NCBI GenBank assembly: GCA_964017235.1
Contig: OZ024938.1
Location: 50,566,332 to 50,630,331, forward strand
Direction: 5' to 3'
From: Sabellastarte sp. h YS-2021
Lineage: Eukaryota > Annelida > Polychaeta > Sabellida > Sabellidae
Length of the DNA stretch: 64,000 nucleotides
Numbering within the stretch: position 1 is the stretch's first letter; each line of letters starts with the position of its first letter. Positions 27,301 to 39,838 of this stretch are shown here, in pieces. Made by a program: the position numbers and the translations under genes. The notes under the pieces were generated by a model. The model worked only from the letters and a program-made list of their open reading frames with translations. It was not told where the DNA came from and did not search any database.

Positions 27301-29068
27301 AGTGGTTTGTGCTGATTTGCATCTATTTTGGACCATTTTACAACAATATTTGGGTTAAATAATTTCTCTTCAGAGATGTAATACTCCAAGTGCGCTTAAA
27401 ATATTCTTTTAATTTTTAAAACATGTAAGAAATTAAATAAGGGTTTCAGATTCAAGAGATTATGACATATTTGACATCCCCCCTTTGAGGGGGAGCAGAC
27501 CAGCCCCACACCCCGAAACTGAAATTTTTAATATCGCCCTTAAGGTCTTCAGACCAATGCAATTTCATTCTATGGTGAAAACTAAGTATCCTGTGAAAAT
27601 TTGAGCAAGATTGGTCAGCTTTAAGGGGTGTTTTGGGCTGATCTACCATTTGACTATACCCTCGCTACCTGCACTCCCAATACATGTATTTTGTACTTAA
27701 TATGTATTTCTTAAGCAATACACTGCTTAATTCTCTCTTAGAGATGCCCACTCTAACACACCAGATGGTTTATTGCCTTACATATGCTTTAGTTTGTAAA
27801 TTCTGAGAACATCTTAACCCACCCCCAACCGTGCCAATTACATGCCTCCTGGAGCCCATTTGTCACACCAATAATCATTGCTACACTGGATGTAATTCTG
27901 AAACCTATGCAATTAGATTTAGTATACACCAGCTGATTTTCTGGCCAAATTTCAGAATTATAGACCAATATTTGGTAGTGGTTTGTGCTGATTTGCATCT
28001 ATTTTGGACCATTTTACAACAATATTTGGGTTAAATAATTTCTCTTCAGAGATGTAATACTCCAAGTGCGCTTAAAATATTCTTTTAATTTTTAAAACAT
28101 GTAAGAAATTAAATAAGGGTTTCAGATTCAAGAGATTATGACATATTTGACATCCCCCCTTTGAGGGGGAGCAGACCAGCCCCACACCCCGAAACTGAAA
28201 TTTTTAATATCGCCCTTAAGGTCTTCAGACCAATGCAATTTCATTCTATGGTGAAAACTAAGTATCCTGTGAAAATTTGAGCAAGATTGGTCAGCTTTAA
28301 GGGGTGTTTTGGGCTGATCTACCATTTGACTATACCCTCGCTACCTGCACTCCCAATACATGTATTTTGTACTTAATATGTATTTCTTAAGCAATACACT
28401 GCTTAATTCTCTCTTAGAGATGCCCACTCTAACACACCAGGTGGTTTATTGCCTTACATATGCTTTAGTTTGTAAATTCTGAGAACATCTTAACCCACCC
28501 CCAACCGTGCCAATTACATGCCTCCTGGAGCCCATTTGTCACACCAATAATCATTGCTACACTGGATGTAATTCTGAAACCTATGCAATTAGATTTAGTA
28601 TACACCAGCTGATTTTCTGGCCAAATTTCAGAATTATAGACCAATATTTGGTAGTGGTTTGTGCTGATTTGCATCTATTTTGGACCATTTTACAACAATA
28701 TTTGGGTTAAATAATTTCTCTTCAGAGATGTAATACTCCAAGTGCGCTTAAAATATTCTTTTAATTTTTAAAACATGTAAGAAATTAAATAAGGGTTTCA
28801 GATTCAAGAGATTATGACATATTTGACATCCCCCCTTTGAGGGGGAGCAGACCAGCCCCACACCCCGAAACTGGAATTTTTAATATCGCCTTTAAGGTCT
28901 TCAGACCAATGCAATTTCATTCTATGGTGAAAACTAAGTATCCTGTGAAAATTTGAGCAAGATTGGTCAACTTTAAGGGGTGTTTTGGGCTGATCTGCCA
29001 TTTGACTATACCCTCGCTACCTGCACTCCCAATACATGTATTTTGGACTTAATATGTATTTCTTAAGC
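24337..29068. repeat. Seven-monomer higher-order repeat, copy 2 of 3 (4732 bp)
   Basis: Same order and markers as copy 1: accagtattt in unit 3 (near 25938), cccccttctgag in unit 4 (near 26802), gaaacttatgcaattag in unit 5. The seventh unit (28393-29068) differs. Its left part is S-like (aaactggaat, cgcctttaagg) and its right part is E-like (ggtcaacttt, ctgccat, ggacttaat), so it is a chimera of two subtypes. Confidence 0.9.
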
Positions 29069-32000
29069 AATACACTGCTTAATTCTCTCTTAGAGATGCC
29101 CACTCTAACACACCAGATGGTTTATTGCCTTACATATGCTTTAGTTTGTAAATTCTGAGAACATCTTAACCCACCCCCAACCGTGCCAATTACATGCCTC
29201 CTGGAGCCCATTTGTCACACCAATAATCATTGCTACACTGGATGTAATTCTGAAACCTATGCAATTAGATTTAGTATACACCAGCTGATTTTCTGGCCAA
29301 ATTTCAGAATTATAGACCAATATTTGGTAGTGGTTTGTGCTGATTTGCATCTATTTTGGACAATTTTACAACAATATTTGGGTTAAATAATTTCTCTTCA
29401 GAGATGTAATACTCCAAGTGCGCTTAAAATATTCTTTTAATTTTTAAAACATGTAAGAAATTAAATAAGGGTTTCAGATTCAAGAGATTATGACATATTT
29501 GACATCCCCCCTTTGAGGGGGAGCAGACCAGCCCCACACCCCGAAACTGAAATTTTTAATATCGCCCTTAAGGTCTTCAGACCAATGCAATTTCATTCTA
29601 TGGTGAAAACTAAGTATCCTGTGAAAATTTGAGCAAGATTGGTCAGCTTTAAGGGGTGTTTTGGGCTGATCTACCATTTGACTATACCCTCGCTACCTGC
29701 ACTCCCAATACATGTATTTTGTACTTAATATGTATTTCTTAAGCAATACACTGCTTAATTCTCTCTTAGAGATGCCCACTCTAACACACCAGGTGGTTTA
29801 TTGCCTTACATATGCTTTAGTTTGTAAATTCTGAGAACATCTTAACCCACCCCCAACCGTGCCAATTACATGCCTCCTGGAGCCCATTTGTCACACCAAT
29901 AATCATTGCTACACTGGATGTAATTCTGAAACCTATGCAATTAGATTTAGTATACACCAGCTGATTTTCTGGCCAAATTTCAGAATTATAGACCAATATT
30001 TGGTAGTGGTTTGTGCTGATTTGCATCTATTTTGGACAATTTTACAACAATATTTGGGTTAAATAATTTCTCTTCAGAGATGTAATACTCCAAGTGCGCT
30101 TAAAATATTCTTTTAATTTTTAAAACATGTAAGAAATTAAATAAGGGTTTCAGATTCAAGAGATTATGACATATTTGACATCCCCCCTTTGAGGGGGAGC
30201 AGACCAGCCCCACACCCCGAAACTGAAATTTTTAATATCGCCCTTAAGGTCTTCAGACCAATGCAATTTCATTCTATGGTGAAAACTAAGTATCCTGTGA
30301 AAATTTGAGCAAGATTGGTCAGCTTTAAGGGGTGTTTTGGGCTGATCTACCATTTGACTATACCCTCGCTACCTGCACTCCCAATACATGTATTTTGTAC
30401 TTAATATGTATTTCTTAAGCAATACACTGCTTAATTCTCTCTTAGAGATGCCCACTCTAACACACCAGGTGGTTTATTGCCTTACATATGCTTTAGTTTG
30501 TAAATTCTGAGAACATCTTAACCCACCCCCAACCGTGCCAATTACATGCCTCCTGGAGCCCATTTGTCACACCAATAATCATTGCTACACTGGATGTAAT
30601 TCTGAAACCTATGCAATTAGATTTAGTATACACCAGCTGATTTTCTGGCCAAATTTCAGAATTATAGACCAGTATTTGGTAGTGGTTTGTGCTGATTTGC
30701 ATCTATTTTGGACCATTTTACAACAATATTTGGGTTAAATAATTTCTCTTCAGAGATGTAATGCTCCAAATGCGCTTAAAATATCCTTTTAATTTTTAAA
30801 ACATGTAAGAAATTAAATAAGGGTTTCAGATTCAAGAGATTATGACATATTTGACATCCCCCCTTTGAGGGGGAGCAGACCAGCCCCACACCCCGAAACT
30901 GAAATTTTTAATATCGCCCTTAAACTTTTCAGACCAATGCAATTTCATTCTATGGTGAAAACTAAGTATCCTGTGAAAATTTGAGCAAGATTGGTCAACT
31001 TTAAGGGGTGTTTTGGGCTGATCTGCCATTTGACTATACCCTCGCTACCTGCACTCCCAATACATGTATTTTGGACTTAATATGTATTTCTTAAGCAATA
31101 CACTGCTTAATTCTCTCTTAGAGATGCCCACTCTAACACACCAGGTGGTTTATTGCCTTACATATGCTTTAGTTTGTAAATTCTGAGAACATCTTAACCC
31201 ACCCCCAACCACGCCAATTACATGCCTCCTGGAGCCCATTTGTCACACCAATAATCATTGCTACACTGGATGTAATTCTGAAACCTATGCAATTAGATTT
31301 AGTATACACCAGCTGATTTTCTGGCCAAATTTCAGAATTATAGACCAATATTTGGTAGTGGTTTGTGCTGATTTGCATCTATTTTGGACCATTTTACAAC
31401 AATATTTGGGTTAAATAATTTCTCTTCAGAGATGTAATACTCCAAGTGCGCTTAAAATATTCTTTTAATTTTTAAAACATGTAAGAAATTAAATAAGGGT
31501 TTCAGATTCAAGAGATTATGACATATTTGACATCCCCCTTCTGAGGGGGAGCAGACCAGCCCCACACCCCGAAACTGGAATTTTTAATATCGCCTTTAAG
31601 GTCTTCAGACCAATGCAATTTCATTCTATGGTGAAAACTAAGTATCCTGTGAAAATTTGAGCAAGATTGGTCAGCTTTAAGGGGTGTTTTGGGCTGATCT
31701 ACCATTTGACTATACCCTCGCTACCTGCACTCCCAATACATGTATTTTGTACTTAATATGTATTTCTTAAGCAATACACTGCTTAATTCTCTCTTAGAGA
31801 TGCCCACTCTAACACACCAGGTGGTTTATTGCCTTACATATGCTTTAGTTTGTAAATTCTGAGAACATCTTAACCCACCCCCAACCGCGCCAATTACATG
31901 CCTCCTGGAGCCCATTTGTCACACCAATAATCATTGCTACACTGGATGTAATTCTGAAACTTATGCAATTAGATTTAGTATACACCAGCTGATTTTCTGG

Positions 32001-33800
32001 CCAAATTTCAGAATTATAGACCAATATTTGGTAGTGGTTTGTGCTGATTTGCATCTATTTTGGACCATTTTACAACAATATTTGGGTTAAATAATTTCTC
32101 TTCAGAGATGTAATACTCCAAGTGCGCTTAAAATATTCTTTTAATTTTTAAAACATGTAAGAAATTAAATAAGGGTTTCAGATTCAAGAGATTATGACAT
32201 ATTTGACATCCCCCCTTTGAGGGGGAGCAGACCAGCCCCACACCCCGAAACTGAAATTTTTAATATCGCCCTTAAGGTCTTCAGACCAATGCAATTTCAT
32301 TCTATGGTGAAAACTAAGTATCCTGTGAAAATTTGAGCAAGATTGGTCAGCTTTAAGGGGTGTTTTGGGCTGATCTACCATTTGACTATACCCTCGCTAC
32401 CTGCACTCCCAATACATGTATTTTGTACTTAATATGTATTTCTTAAGCAATACACTGCTTAATTCTCTCTTAGAGATGCCCACTCTAACACACCAGATGG
32501 TTTATTGCCTTACATATGCTTTAGTTTGTAAATTCTGAGAACATCTTAACCCACCCCCAACCGTGCCAATTACATGCCTCCTGGAGCCCATTTGTCACAC
32601 CAATAATCATTGCTACACTGGATGTAATTCTGAAACCTATGCAATTAGATTTAGTATACACCAGCTGATTTTCTGGCCAAATTTCAGAATTATAGACCAA
32701 TATTTGGTAGTGGTTTGTGCTGATTTGCATCTATTTTGGACCATTTTACAACAATATTTGGGTTAAATAATTTCTCTTCAGAGATGTAATACTCCAAGTG
32801 CGCTTAAAATATTCTTTTAATTTTTAAAACATGTAAGAAATTAAATAAGGGTTTCAGATTCAAGAGATTATGACATATTTGACATCCCCCCTTTGAGGGG
32901 GAGCAGACCAGCCCCACACCCCGAAACTGAAATTTTTAATATCGCCCTTAAGGTCTTCAGACCAATGCAATTTCATTCTATGGTGAAAACTAAGTATCCT
33001 GTGAAAATTTGAGCAAGATTGGTCAGCTTTAAGGGGTGTTTTGGGCTGATCTACCATTTGACTATACCCTCGCTACCTGCACTCCCAATACATGTATTTT
33101 GTACTTAATATGTATTTCTTAAGCAATACACTGCTTAATTCTCTCTTAGAGATGCCCACTCTAACACACCAGGTGGTTTATTGCCTTACATATGCTTTAG
33201 TTTGTAAATTCTGAGAACATCTTAACCCACCCCCAACCGTGCCAATTACATGCCTCCTGGAGCCCATTTGTCACACCAATAATCATTGCTACACTGGATG
33301 TAATTCTGAAACCTATGCAATTAGATTTAGTATACACCAGCTGATTTTCTGGCCAAATTTCAGAATTATAGACCAATATTTGGTAGTGGTTTGTGCTGAT
33401 TTGCATCTATTTTGGACCATTTTACAACAATATTTGGGTTAAATAATTTCTCTTCAGAGATGTAATGCTCCAAATGCGCTTAAAATATCCTTTTAATTTT
33501 TAAAACATGTAAGAAATTAAATAAGGGTTTCAGATTCAAGAGATTATGACATATTTGACATTCCCCCTTTGAGGGGGAGCAGACCAGCCCCACACCCCGA
33601 AACTGAAATTTTTAATATCGCCCTTAAGCTTTTCAGACCAATGCAATTTCATTCTATGGTGAAAACTAAGTATCCTGTGAAAATTTGAGCAAGATTGCTT
33701 AGCTTTCAGGGGTGTTTTGGGCTGATCTGCCATTTGACTATACCCTCGCTACCTGCACTCCCAATACATGTATTTTGGACTTAATATGTATTTCTTAAGC
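29069..33800. repeat. Seven-monomer higher-order repeat, copy 3 of 3 (4732 bp)
   Basis: Same order again: accagtattt in unit 3 (near 30670), cccccttctgag in unit 4 (near 31534), gaaacttatgcaattag in unit 5. The seventh unit (33125-33800) starts with E-type markers (atgctccaaatgcg), then carries attcccccttt, aagcttttcag and gcttagctttcagg, which belong to the N/G types that dominate further right. The higher-order register ends here and array composition changes. Confidence 0.88.
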
Positions 33801-36800
33801 AATACACTGCTTAATTCTCTCTTAGAGATGCCCACTCTAACACACCAGGTGGTTTATTGCCTTACATATGCTTTAGTTTGTAAATTCTGAGAACATCTTA
33901 ACCCACCCCCAACCACACCAATTACATGCCTCCTGGAGCCCATTTGTCACACCAATAATCATTGCTACACTGGATGTAATTCTGAAACCTATGCAATTAG
34001 ATTTAGTATACACCAGCTGATTTTCTGGCCAAATTTCAGATTTATAGACCAATATTTGGTAGTGGTTTGTGCTGATTTGCATCTATTTTGGACCATTTTA
34101 CAACAGTATTTGGGTTAAATAATTTCTCTTCAGAGATGTAATACTCCAAGTGCGCTTAAAATATTCTTTTAATTTTTAAAACATGTAAGAAATTAAATAA
34201 GGGTTTCAGATTCAAGAGATTATGACATATTTGACATCCCCCCTTTGAGGGGGAGCAGACCAGCCCCACACCCCAAAACTGAAATTTTTAATATCGCCCT
34301 TAAGGTCTTCAGACCAATGCAATTTCATTCTATGGTGAAAACTAAGTATCCTGTGAAAATTTGAGCAAGATTGGTCAGCTTTAAGGGGTGTTTTGGGCTG
34401 ATCTACCATTTGACTATACCCTCGCTACCTGCACTCCCAATACATGTATTTTGTACTTAATATGTATTTCTTAAGCAATACACTGCTTAATTCTCTCTTA
34501 GAGATGCCCACTCTAACACACCAGGTGGTTTATTGCCTTACATATGCTTTAGTTTGTAAATTCTGAGAACATCTTAACCCACCCCCAACCGCGCCAATTA
34601 CATGCCTCCTGGAGCCCATTTGTCACACCAATAATCATTGCTACACTGGATGTAATTCTGAAACCTATGCAATTAGATTTAGTATACACCAGCTGATTTT
34701 CTGGCCAAATTTCAGAATTATAGACCAATATTTGGTAGTGGTTTGTGCTGATTTGCATCTATTTTGGACCATTTTACAACAATATTTGGGTTAAATAATT
34801 TCTCTTCAGAGATGTAATACTCCAAGTGCGCTTAAAATATTCTTTTAATTTTTAAAACATGTAAGAAATTAAATAAGGGTTTCAGATTCAAGAGATTATG
34901 ACATATTTGACATCCAACCTTTGAGGGGGAGCAGACCAGCCCCACACCCCGAAACTGGAATTTTTAATATCGCCCTTAAGGTCTTCAGACCAATGCAATT
35001 TCATTCTATGGTGAAAACTAAGTATCCTGTGAAAATTTGAGCAAGATTGGTCAGCTTTAAGGGGTGTTTTGGGCTGATCTACCATTTGACTATACCCTCG
35101 CTACCTGCACTCCCAATACATGTATTTTGTACTTAATATGTATTTCTTAAGCAATACACTGCTTAATTCTCTCTTAGAGATGCCCACTCTAACACACCAG
35201 GTGGTTTATTGCCTTACATATGCTTTAGTTTGTAAATTCTGAGAACATCTTAACCCACCCCCAACCACGCCAATTACATGCCTCCTGGAGCCCATTTGTC
35301 ACACCAATAATCATTGCTACACTGGATGTAATTCTGAAACCTATGCAATTAGATTTAGTATACACCAGCTGATTTTCTGGCCAAATTTCAGAATTATAGA
35401 CCAATATTTGGTAGTGGTTTGTGCTGAATTGCATCTATTTTGGACCATTTTACAACAATATTTGGGTTAAATAATTTCTCTTCAGAGATGTAATACTCCA
35501 AGTGCGCTTAAAATATTCTTTTAATTTTTAAAACTTGTAAGAAATTAAATAAGGGTTTCAGATTCAAGAGATTATGACATATTTGACATCCAACCTTTGA
35601 GGGGGAGCAGACCAGCCCCACACCCCGAAACTGGAATTTTTAATATCGCCCTTAAGGTCTTCAGACCAATACAATTTCATTCTATGGTGAAAACTAAGTA
35701 TCCTGTGAAAATTTGAGCAAGATTGGTCAGCTTTAAGGGGTGTTTTGGGCTGATCTACCATTTGACTATACCCTCGCTACCTGCACTCCCAATACATGTA
35801 TTTTGGACTTAATATGTATTTCTTAAGCAATACACTGCTTAATTCTCTCTTAGAGATGCCCACTCTAACACACCAGGTGGTTTATTGCCTTACATATGCT
35901 TTAGTTTGTAAATTCTGAGAACATCTTAACCCACCCCCAACCGCGCCAATTACATGCCTCCTGGAGCCCATTTGTCACACCAATAATCATTGCTACACTG
36001 GATGTAATTCTGAAACCTATGCAATTAGATTTAGTATACACCAGCTGATTTTCTGGCCAAATTTCAGAATTATAGACCAATATTTGGTAGTGGTTTGTGC
36101 TGATTTGCATCTATTTTGGACCATTTTACAACAATATTTGGGTTAAATAATTTCTCTTCAGAGATGTAATACTCCAAGTGCGCTTAAAATATTCTTTTAA
36201 TTTTTAAAACATGTAAGAAATTAAATAAGGGTTTCAGATTCAAGAGATTATGACATATTTGACATCCAACCTTTGAGGGGGAGCAGACCAGCCCCACACC
36301 CCGAAACTGGAATTTTTAATATCGCCCTTAAGGTCTTCAGACCAATGCAATTTCATTCTATGGTGAAAACTAAGTATCCTGTGAAAATTTGAGCAAGATT
36401 GGTCAGCTTTAAGGGGTGTTTTGGGCTGATCTACCATTTGACTATACCCTCGCTACCTGCACTCCCAATACATGTATTTTGTACTTAATATGTATTTCTT
36501 AAGCAATACACTGCTTAATTCTCTCTTAGAGATGCCCACTCTAACACACCAGGTGGTTTATTGCCTTACATATGCTTTAGTTTGTAAATTCTGAGAACAT
36601 CTTAACCCACCCCCAACCACGCCAATTACATGCCTCCTGGAGCCCATTTGTCACACCAATAATCATTGCTACACTGGATGTAATTCTGAAACCTATGCAA
36701 TTAGATTTAGTATACACCAGCTGATTTTCTGGCCAAATTTCAGAATTATAGACCAATATTTGGTAGTGGTTTGTGCTGAATTGCATCTATTTTGGACCAT

Positions 36801-39208
36801 TTTACAACAATATTTGGGTTAAATAATTTCTCTTCAGAGATGTAATACTCCAAGTGCGCTTAAAATATTCTTTTAATTTTTAAAACTTGTAAGAAATTAA
36901 ATAAGGGTTTCAGATTCAAGAGATTATGACATATTTGACATCCAACCTTTGAGGGGGAGCAGACCAGCCCCACACCCCGAAACTGGAATTTTTAATATCG
37001 CCCTTAAGGTCTTCAGACCAATACAATTTCATTCTATGGTGAAAACTAAGTATCCTGTGAAAATTTGAGCAAGATTGGTCAGCTTTCAGGGGTGTTTTGG
37101 GCTGATCTGCCATTTGACTATACCCTCGCTACCTGCACTCCCAATACATGTATTTTGGACTTAATATGTATTTCTTAAGCAATACACTGCTTAATTCTCT
37201 CTTAGAGATGCCCACTCTAACACACCAGGTGGTTTATTGCCTTACATATGCTTTAGTTTGTAAATTCTGAGAACATCTTAACCCACCCCCAACCACACCA
37301 ATTACATGCCTCCTGGAGCCCATTTGTCACACCAATAATCATTGCTACACTGGATGTAATTCTGAAACCTATGCAATTAGATTTAGTATACACCAGCTGA
37401 TTTTCTGGCCAAATTTCAGAATTATAGACCAATATTTGGTAGTGGTTTGTGCTGATTTGAATCTATTTTGGATCATTTTACAACAATATTTGGGTTAAAT
37501 AATTTCTCTTCAGAGATGTAATACTCCAAATGCGCTTAAAATATTCTTTTAATTTTTAAAACATGTAAGAAATTAAATAAGGGTTTCAGATTCAAGAGAT
37601 TATGACATATTTGACATTCCCCCTTTGAGGGGGAGCAGACCAGCCCCACACCCCGAAACTGAAATTTTTAATATCGCCCTTAAGCTTTTCAGACCAATGC
37701 AATTTCATTCTATGGTGAAAACTAAGTATCCTGTGAAAATTTGAGCAAGATTGGTTAGCTTTCAGGGGTGTTTTGGGCTGATCTGCCATTTGACTATACC
37801 CTCGCTACCTGCACTCCCAATACATGTATTTTGGACTTAATATGTATTTCTTAAGCAATACACTGCTTAATTCTCTCTTAGAGATGCCCACTCTAACACA
37901 CCAGGTGGTTTATTGCCTTACATATGCTTTAGTTTGTAAATTCTGAGAACATCTTAACCCACCCCCAACCACACCAATTACATGCCTCCTGGAGCCCATT
38001 TGTCACACCAATAATCATTGCTACACTGGATGTAATTCTGAAACCTATGCAATTAGATTTAGTATACACCAGATGATTTTCTGGCCAAATTTCAGAATTA
38101 TAGACCAATATTTGGTAGTGGTTTGTGCTGATTTGCATCTATTTTGGACCATTTTACAACAGTATTTGGGTTAAATAATTTCTCTTCAGAGATGTAATAC
38201 TCCAAGTGCGCTTAAAATATTCTTTTAATTTTTAAAACATGTAAGAAATTAAATAAGGGTTTCAGATTCAAGAGATTATGACATATTTGACATCCCCCCT
38301 TTGAGGGGGAGCAGACCAGCCCCACACCCCAAAACTGAAATTTTTAATATCGCCCTTAAGGTCTTCAGACCAATGCAATTTCATTCTATGGTGAAAACTA
38401 AGTATCCTGTGAAAATTTGAGCAAGATTGGTCAGCTTTAAGGGGTGTTTTGGGCTGATCTACCATTTGACTATACCCTCGCTACCTGCACTCCCAATACA
38501 TGTATTTTGGACTTAATATGTATTTCTTAAGCAATACACTGCTTAATTCTCTCTTAGAGATGCCCACTCTAACACACCAGGTGGTTTATTGCCTTACATA
38601 TGCTTTAGTTTGTAAATTCTGAGAACATCTTAACCCACCCCCAACCACGCCAGTTACATGCCTCCTGGAGCCCATTTGTCACACCAATAATCATTGCTAC
38701 ACTGGATGTAATTCTGAAACCTATGCAATTAGATTTAGTATACACCAGCTGATTTTCTGGCCAAATTTCAGAATTATAGACCAATATTTGGTAGTGGTTT
38801 GTGCTGATTTGCATCTATTTTGGACCATTTTACAACAATATTTGGGTTAAATAATTTCTCTTCAGAGATGTAATACTCCAAGTGCGCTTAAAATATTCTT
38901 TTAATTTTTAAAACATGTAAGAAATTAAATAAGGGTTTCAGATTCAAGAGATTATGACATATTTGACATCCCCCCTTTGAGGGGGAGCAGACCAGCCCCA
39001 CACCCCAAAACTGAAATTTTTAATATCGCCCTTAAGGTCTTCAGACCAATGCAATTTCATTCTATGGTGAAAACTAAGTATCCTGTGAAAATTTGAGCAA
39101 GATTGGTCAGCTTTAAGGGGTGTTTTGGGCTAATCTACCATTTGACTATACCCTCGCTACCTGCACTCCCAATACATGTATTTTGTACTTAATATGTATT
39201 TCTTAAGC
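33801..39208. repeat. Transition zone of the array: A, L, N and chimeric units
   Basis: Eight units. First is 33801-34476, A-like with a private cagatttatag near 34037 and caacagtatt. Next come four L-type units (34477-37180), then N-type (37181-37856), then two A-like units (37857-39208) with ccccaaaactg. The unit at 37857 has a private ccagatgattt near 38070. The last has ggctaatctacc near 39129. Types are mixed and carry more private changes than the block to the left, as expected for a less homogenised stretch. Confidence 0.85.
34477..37180. repeat. Dimer higher-order repeat of L-type units, two copies (1352-bp period)
   Basis: Units 34477-35152 and 35829-36504 share accgcgcc with catccaaccttt and gtacttaat. 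Units 35153-35828 and 36505-37180 share accacgcc, gctgaattgc, aaaacttgtaag, accaatacaatttc and ggacttaat. The alternation at exactly 1352 bp is a two-monomer block duplication. The second copy of the second unit switches to N-type bases at its right end (agctttcagg, ctgccat). Confidence 0.88.
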
Positions 39209-39293
39209 AATACACTGCTTAATTCTCTCTTAGAGATGCCCACTCTAACACACCAGGTGGTTTATTGCCTTACATATGCTTTAGTTTGTAAAT

Positions 39294-39307
39294 TCTGAGA
39301 ACATCTT
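39294..39307. repeat. Left target-site duplication of the LINE
   Basis: The 14-bp word tctgagaacatctt is normal satellite sequence (offset 86-99 of the monomer) and is the last satellite before the element. The identical word restarts the array at 45157-45170. The first three bases (tct) could also come from the element's tail, so the certain part is 11 bp. Confidence 0.93.
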
Positions 39308-39838
39308 TCCCCCTGTGGGTCCGGGGATGTAGAATAGGCCCAACGTATCCTCCTGCGTGTCGTAAGAGGCGACTAATTGGGGGCAGCCTGTTTGCCGTGG
39401 GTTGCGATCCGTGTCAGTGGAAGAGAGGGTCCTGGCTGTTGAGCCAATACTTTGTTGCGGCATTGAGGAGGCAATACACAGCTTTGGCCTCAATTTCACT
39501 TAGTCGGAAGGTTAAGATGGCCTGGCTTAATCAATCGGCTGGTAGTGCCAAGCCCTAATACTCCAAATTAGTGATGGCTTGTTGTTTGTAATGGTTTATA
39601 CTGTTGTACTTGATTGTTGTATTCTGATGGTGTTTGGTCTGTGCTTTGGTTTGGAGTATCTAGAAGGCGGCTGCTTAACAGGTCAATCAAGGTTCACTTT
39701 TTATGTGTTCTTTGAGTATATTGCTAATGTATCTCTGATATCAGTGTGCAGGGCTCAGCTCCACACTATTATGATATCCCCTTATTGGGCTCGAAGGGTG
39801 GGTGGAGAGCATTGGCAACGAAAAATCTTTACTACATT
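39308..39838 (+). promoter_or_regulatory. LINE 5' UTR, GC-rich structured start, presumed internal promoter
   Basis: The 531-nt leader starts with a GC-rich stretch unlike the AT-rich satellite and the rest of the element. CCCC (39310-39313) can pair with GGGG (39323-39326), and GTCG (39359-39362) with CGAC (39370-39373) around a seven-base loop. A 5' end of this kind (ccggggatgtag, tcgtaagaggcgacta) resembles 5' ends I associate with I/Nimb-type elements of invertebrates, from memory only. Full-length LINEs usually carry their promoter here, downstream of the start site, but no specific element can be identified. Short ATG-initiated frames in this leader look incidental. Confidence 0.6.

Larger units (their letters stand above)
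1..39307. repeat. Satellite array, left segment (676-bp monomer, 58 complete copies plus 99 bp)
   Basis: The same 676-bp unit recurs head to tail with no spacer. The word aatacactgc starts each unit at 1, 677, 1353 and so on to 39209. I see no length variant in this segment: all diagnostic sites keep exact 676-bp spacing. Units differ from each other by few bases, mostly at the same sites. Subtype order (k = 0 to 57): A' A E S A' A E S A E S A Y S A Y A A A Y A A A A A Y S A Y A A E S A A E A A E S A A E/S A A E S A A G-like A L L L L/N N A A. Strand is arbitrary. The short open frames inside each unit (about 65 to 69 codons) recur only because the DNA recurs, and I do not treat them as genes. 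High copy uniformity and absence of genes fit heterochromatic satellite (pericentromeric, centromeric or subtelomeric), but location cannot be read from this window. Confidence 0.98.

Noticed and set aside
1..39307. CRISPR-like or phage-like repeat array
   Set aside because: The repeats are 676 bp, contiguous and without unique spacers; the only inserted unit is a eukaryotic LINE.
39395..39415. ggttgcgatcc in the LINE leader as a Pol III box B
   Set aside because: It agrees with the box B consensus only at the ends (three central mismatches) and no matching box A lies at a suitable distance.
39550..39575. taatactccaa shared by the LINE leader and the satellite unit, hinting that the satellite derives from the LINE
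   Set aside because: The shared word is 11 bp in AT-rich sequence with no similarity on either side, so chance is the simpler explanation.
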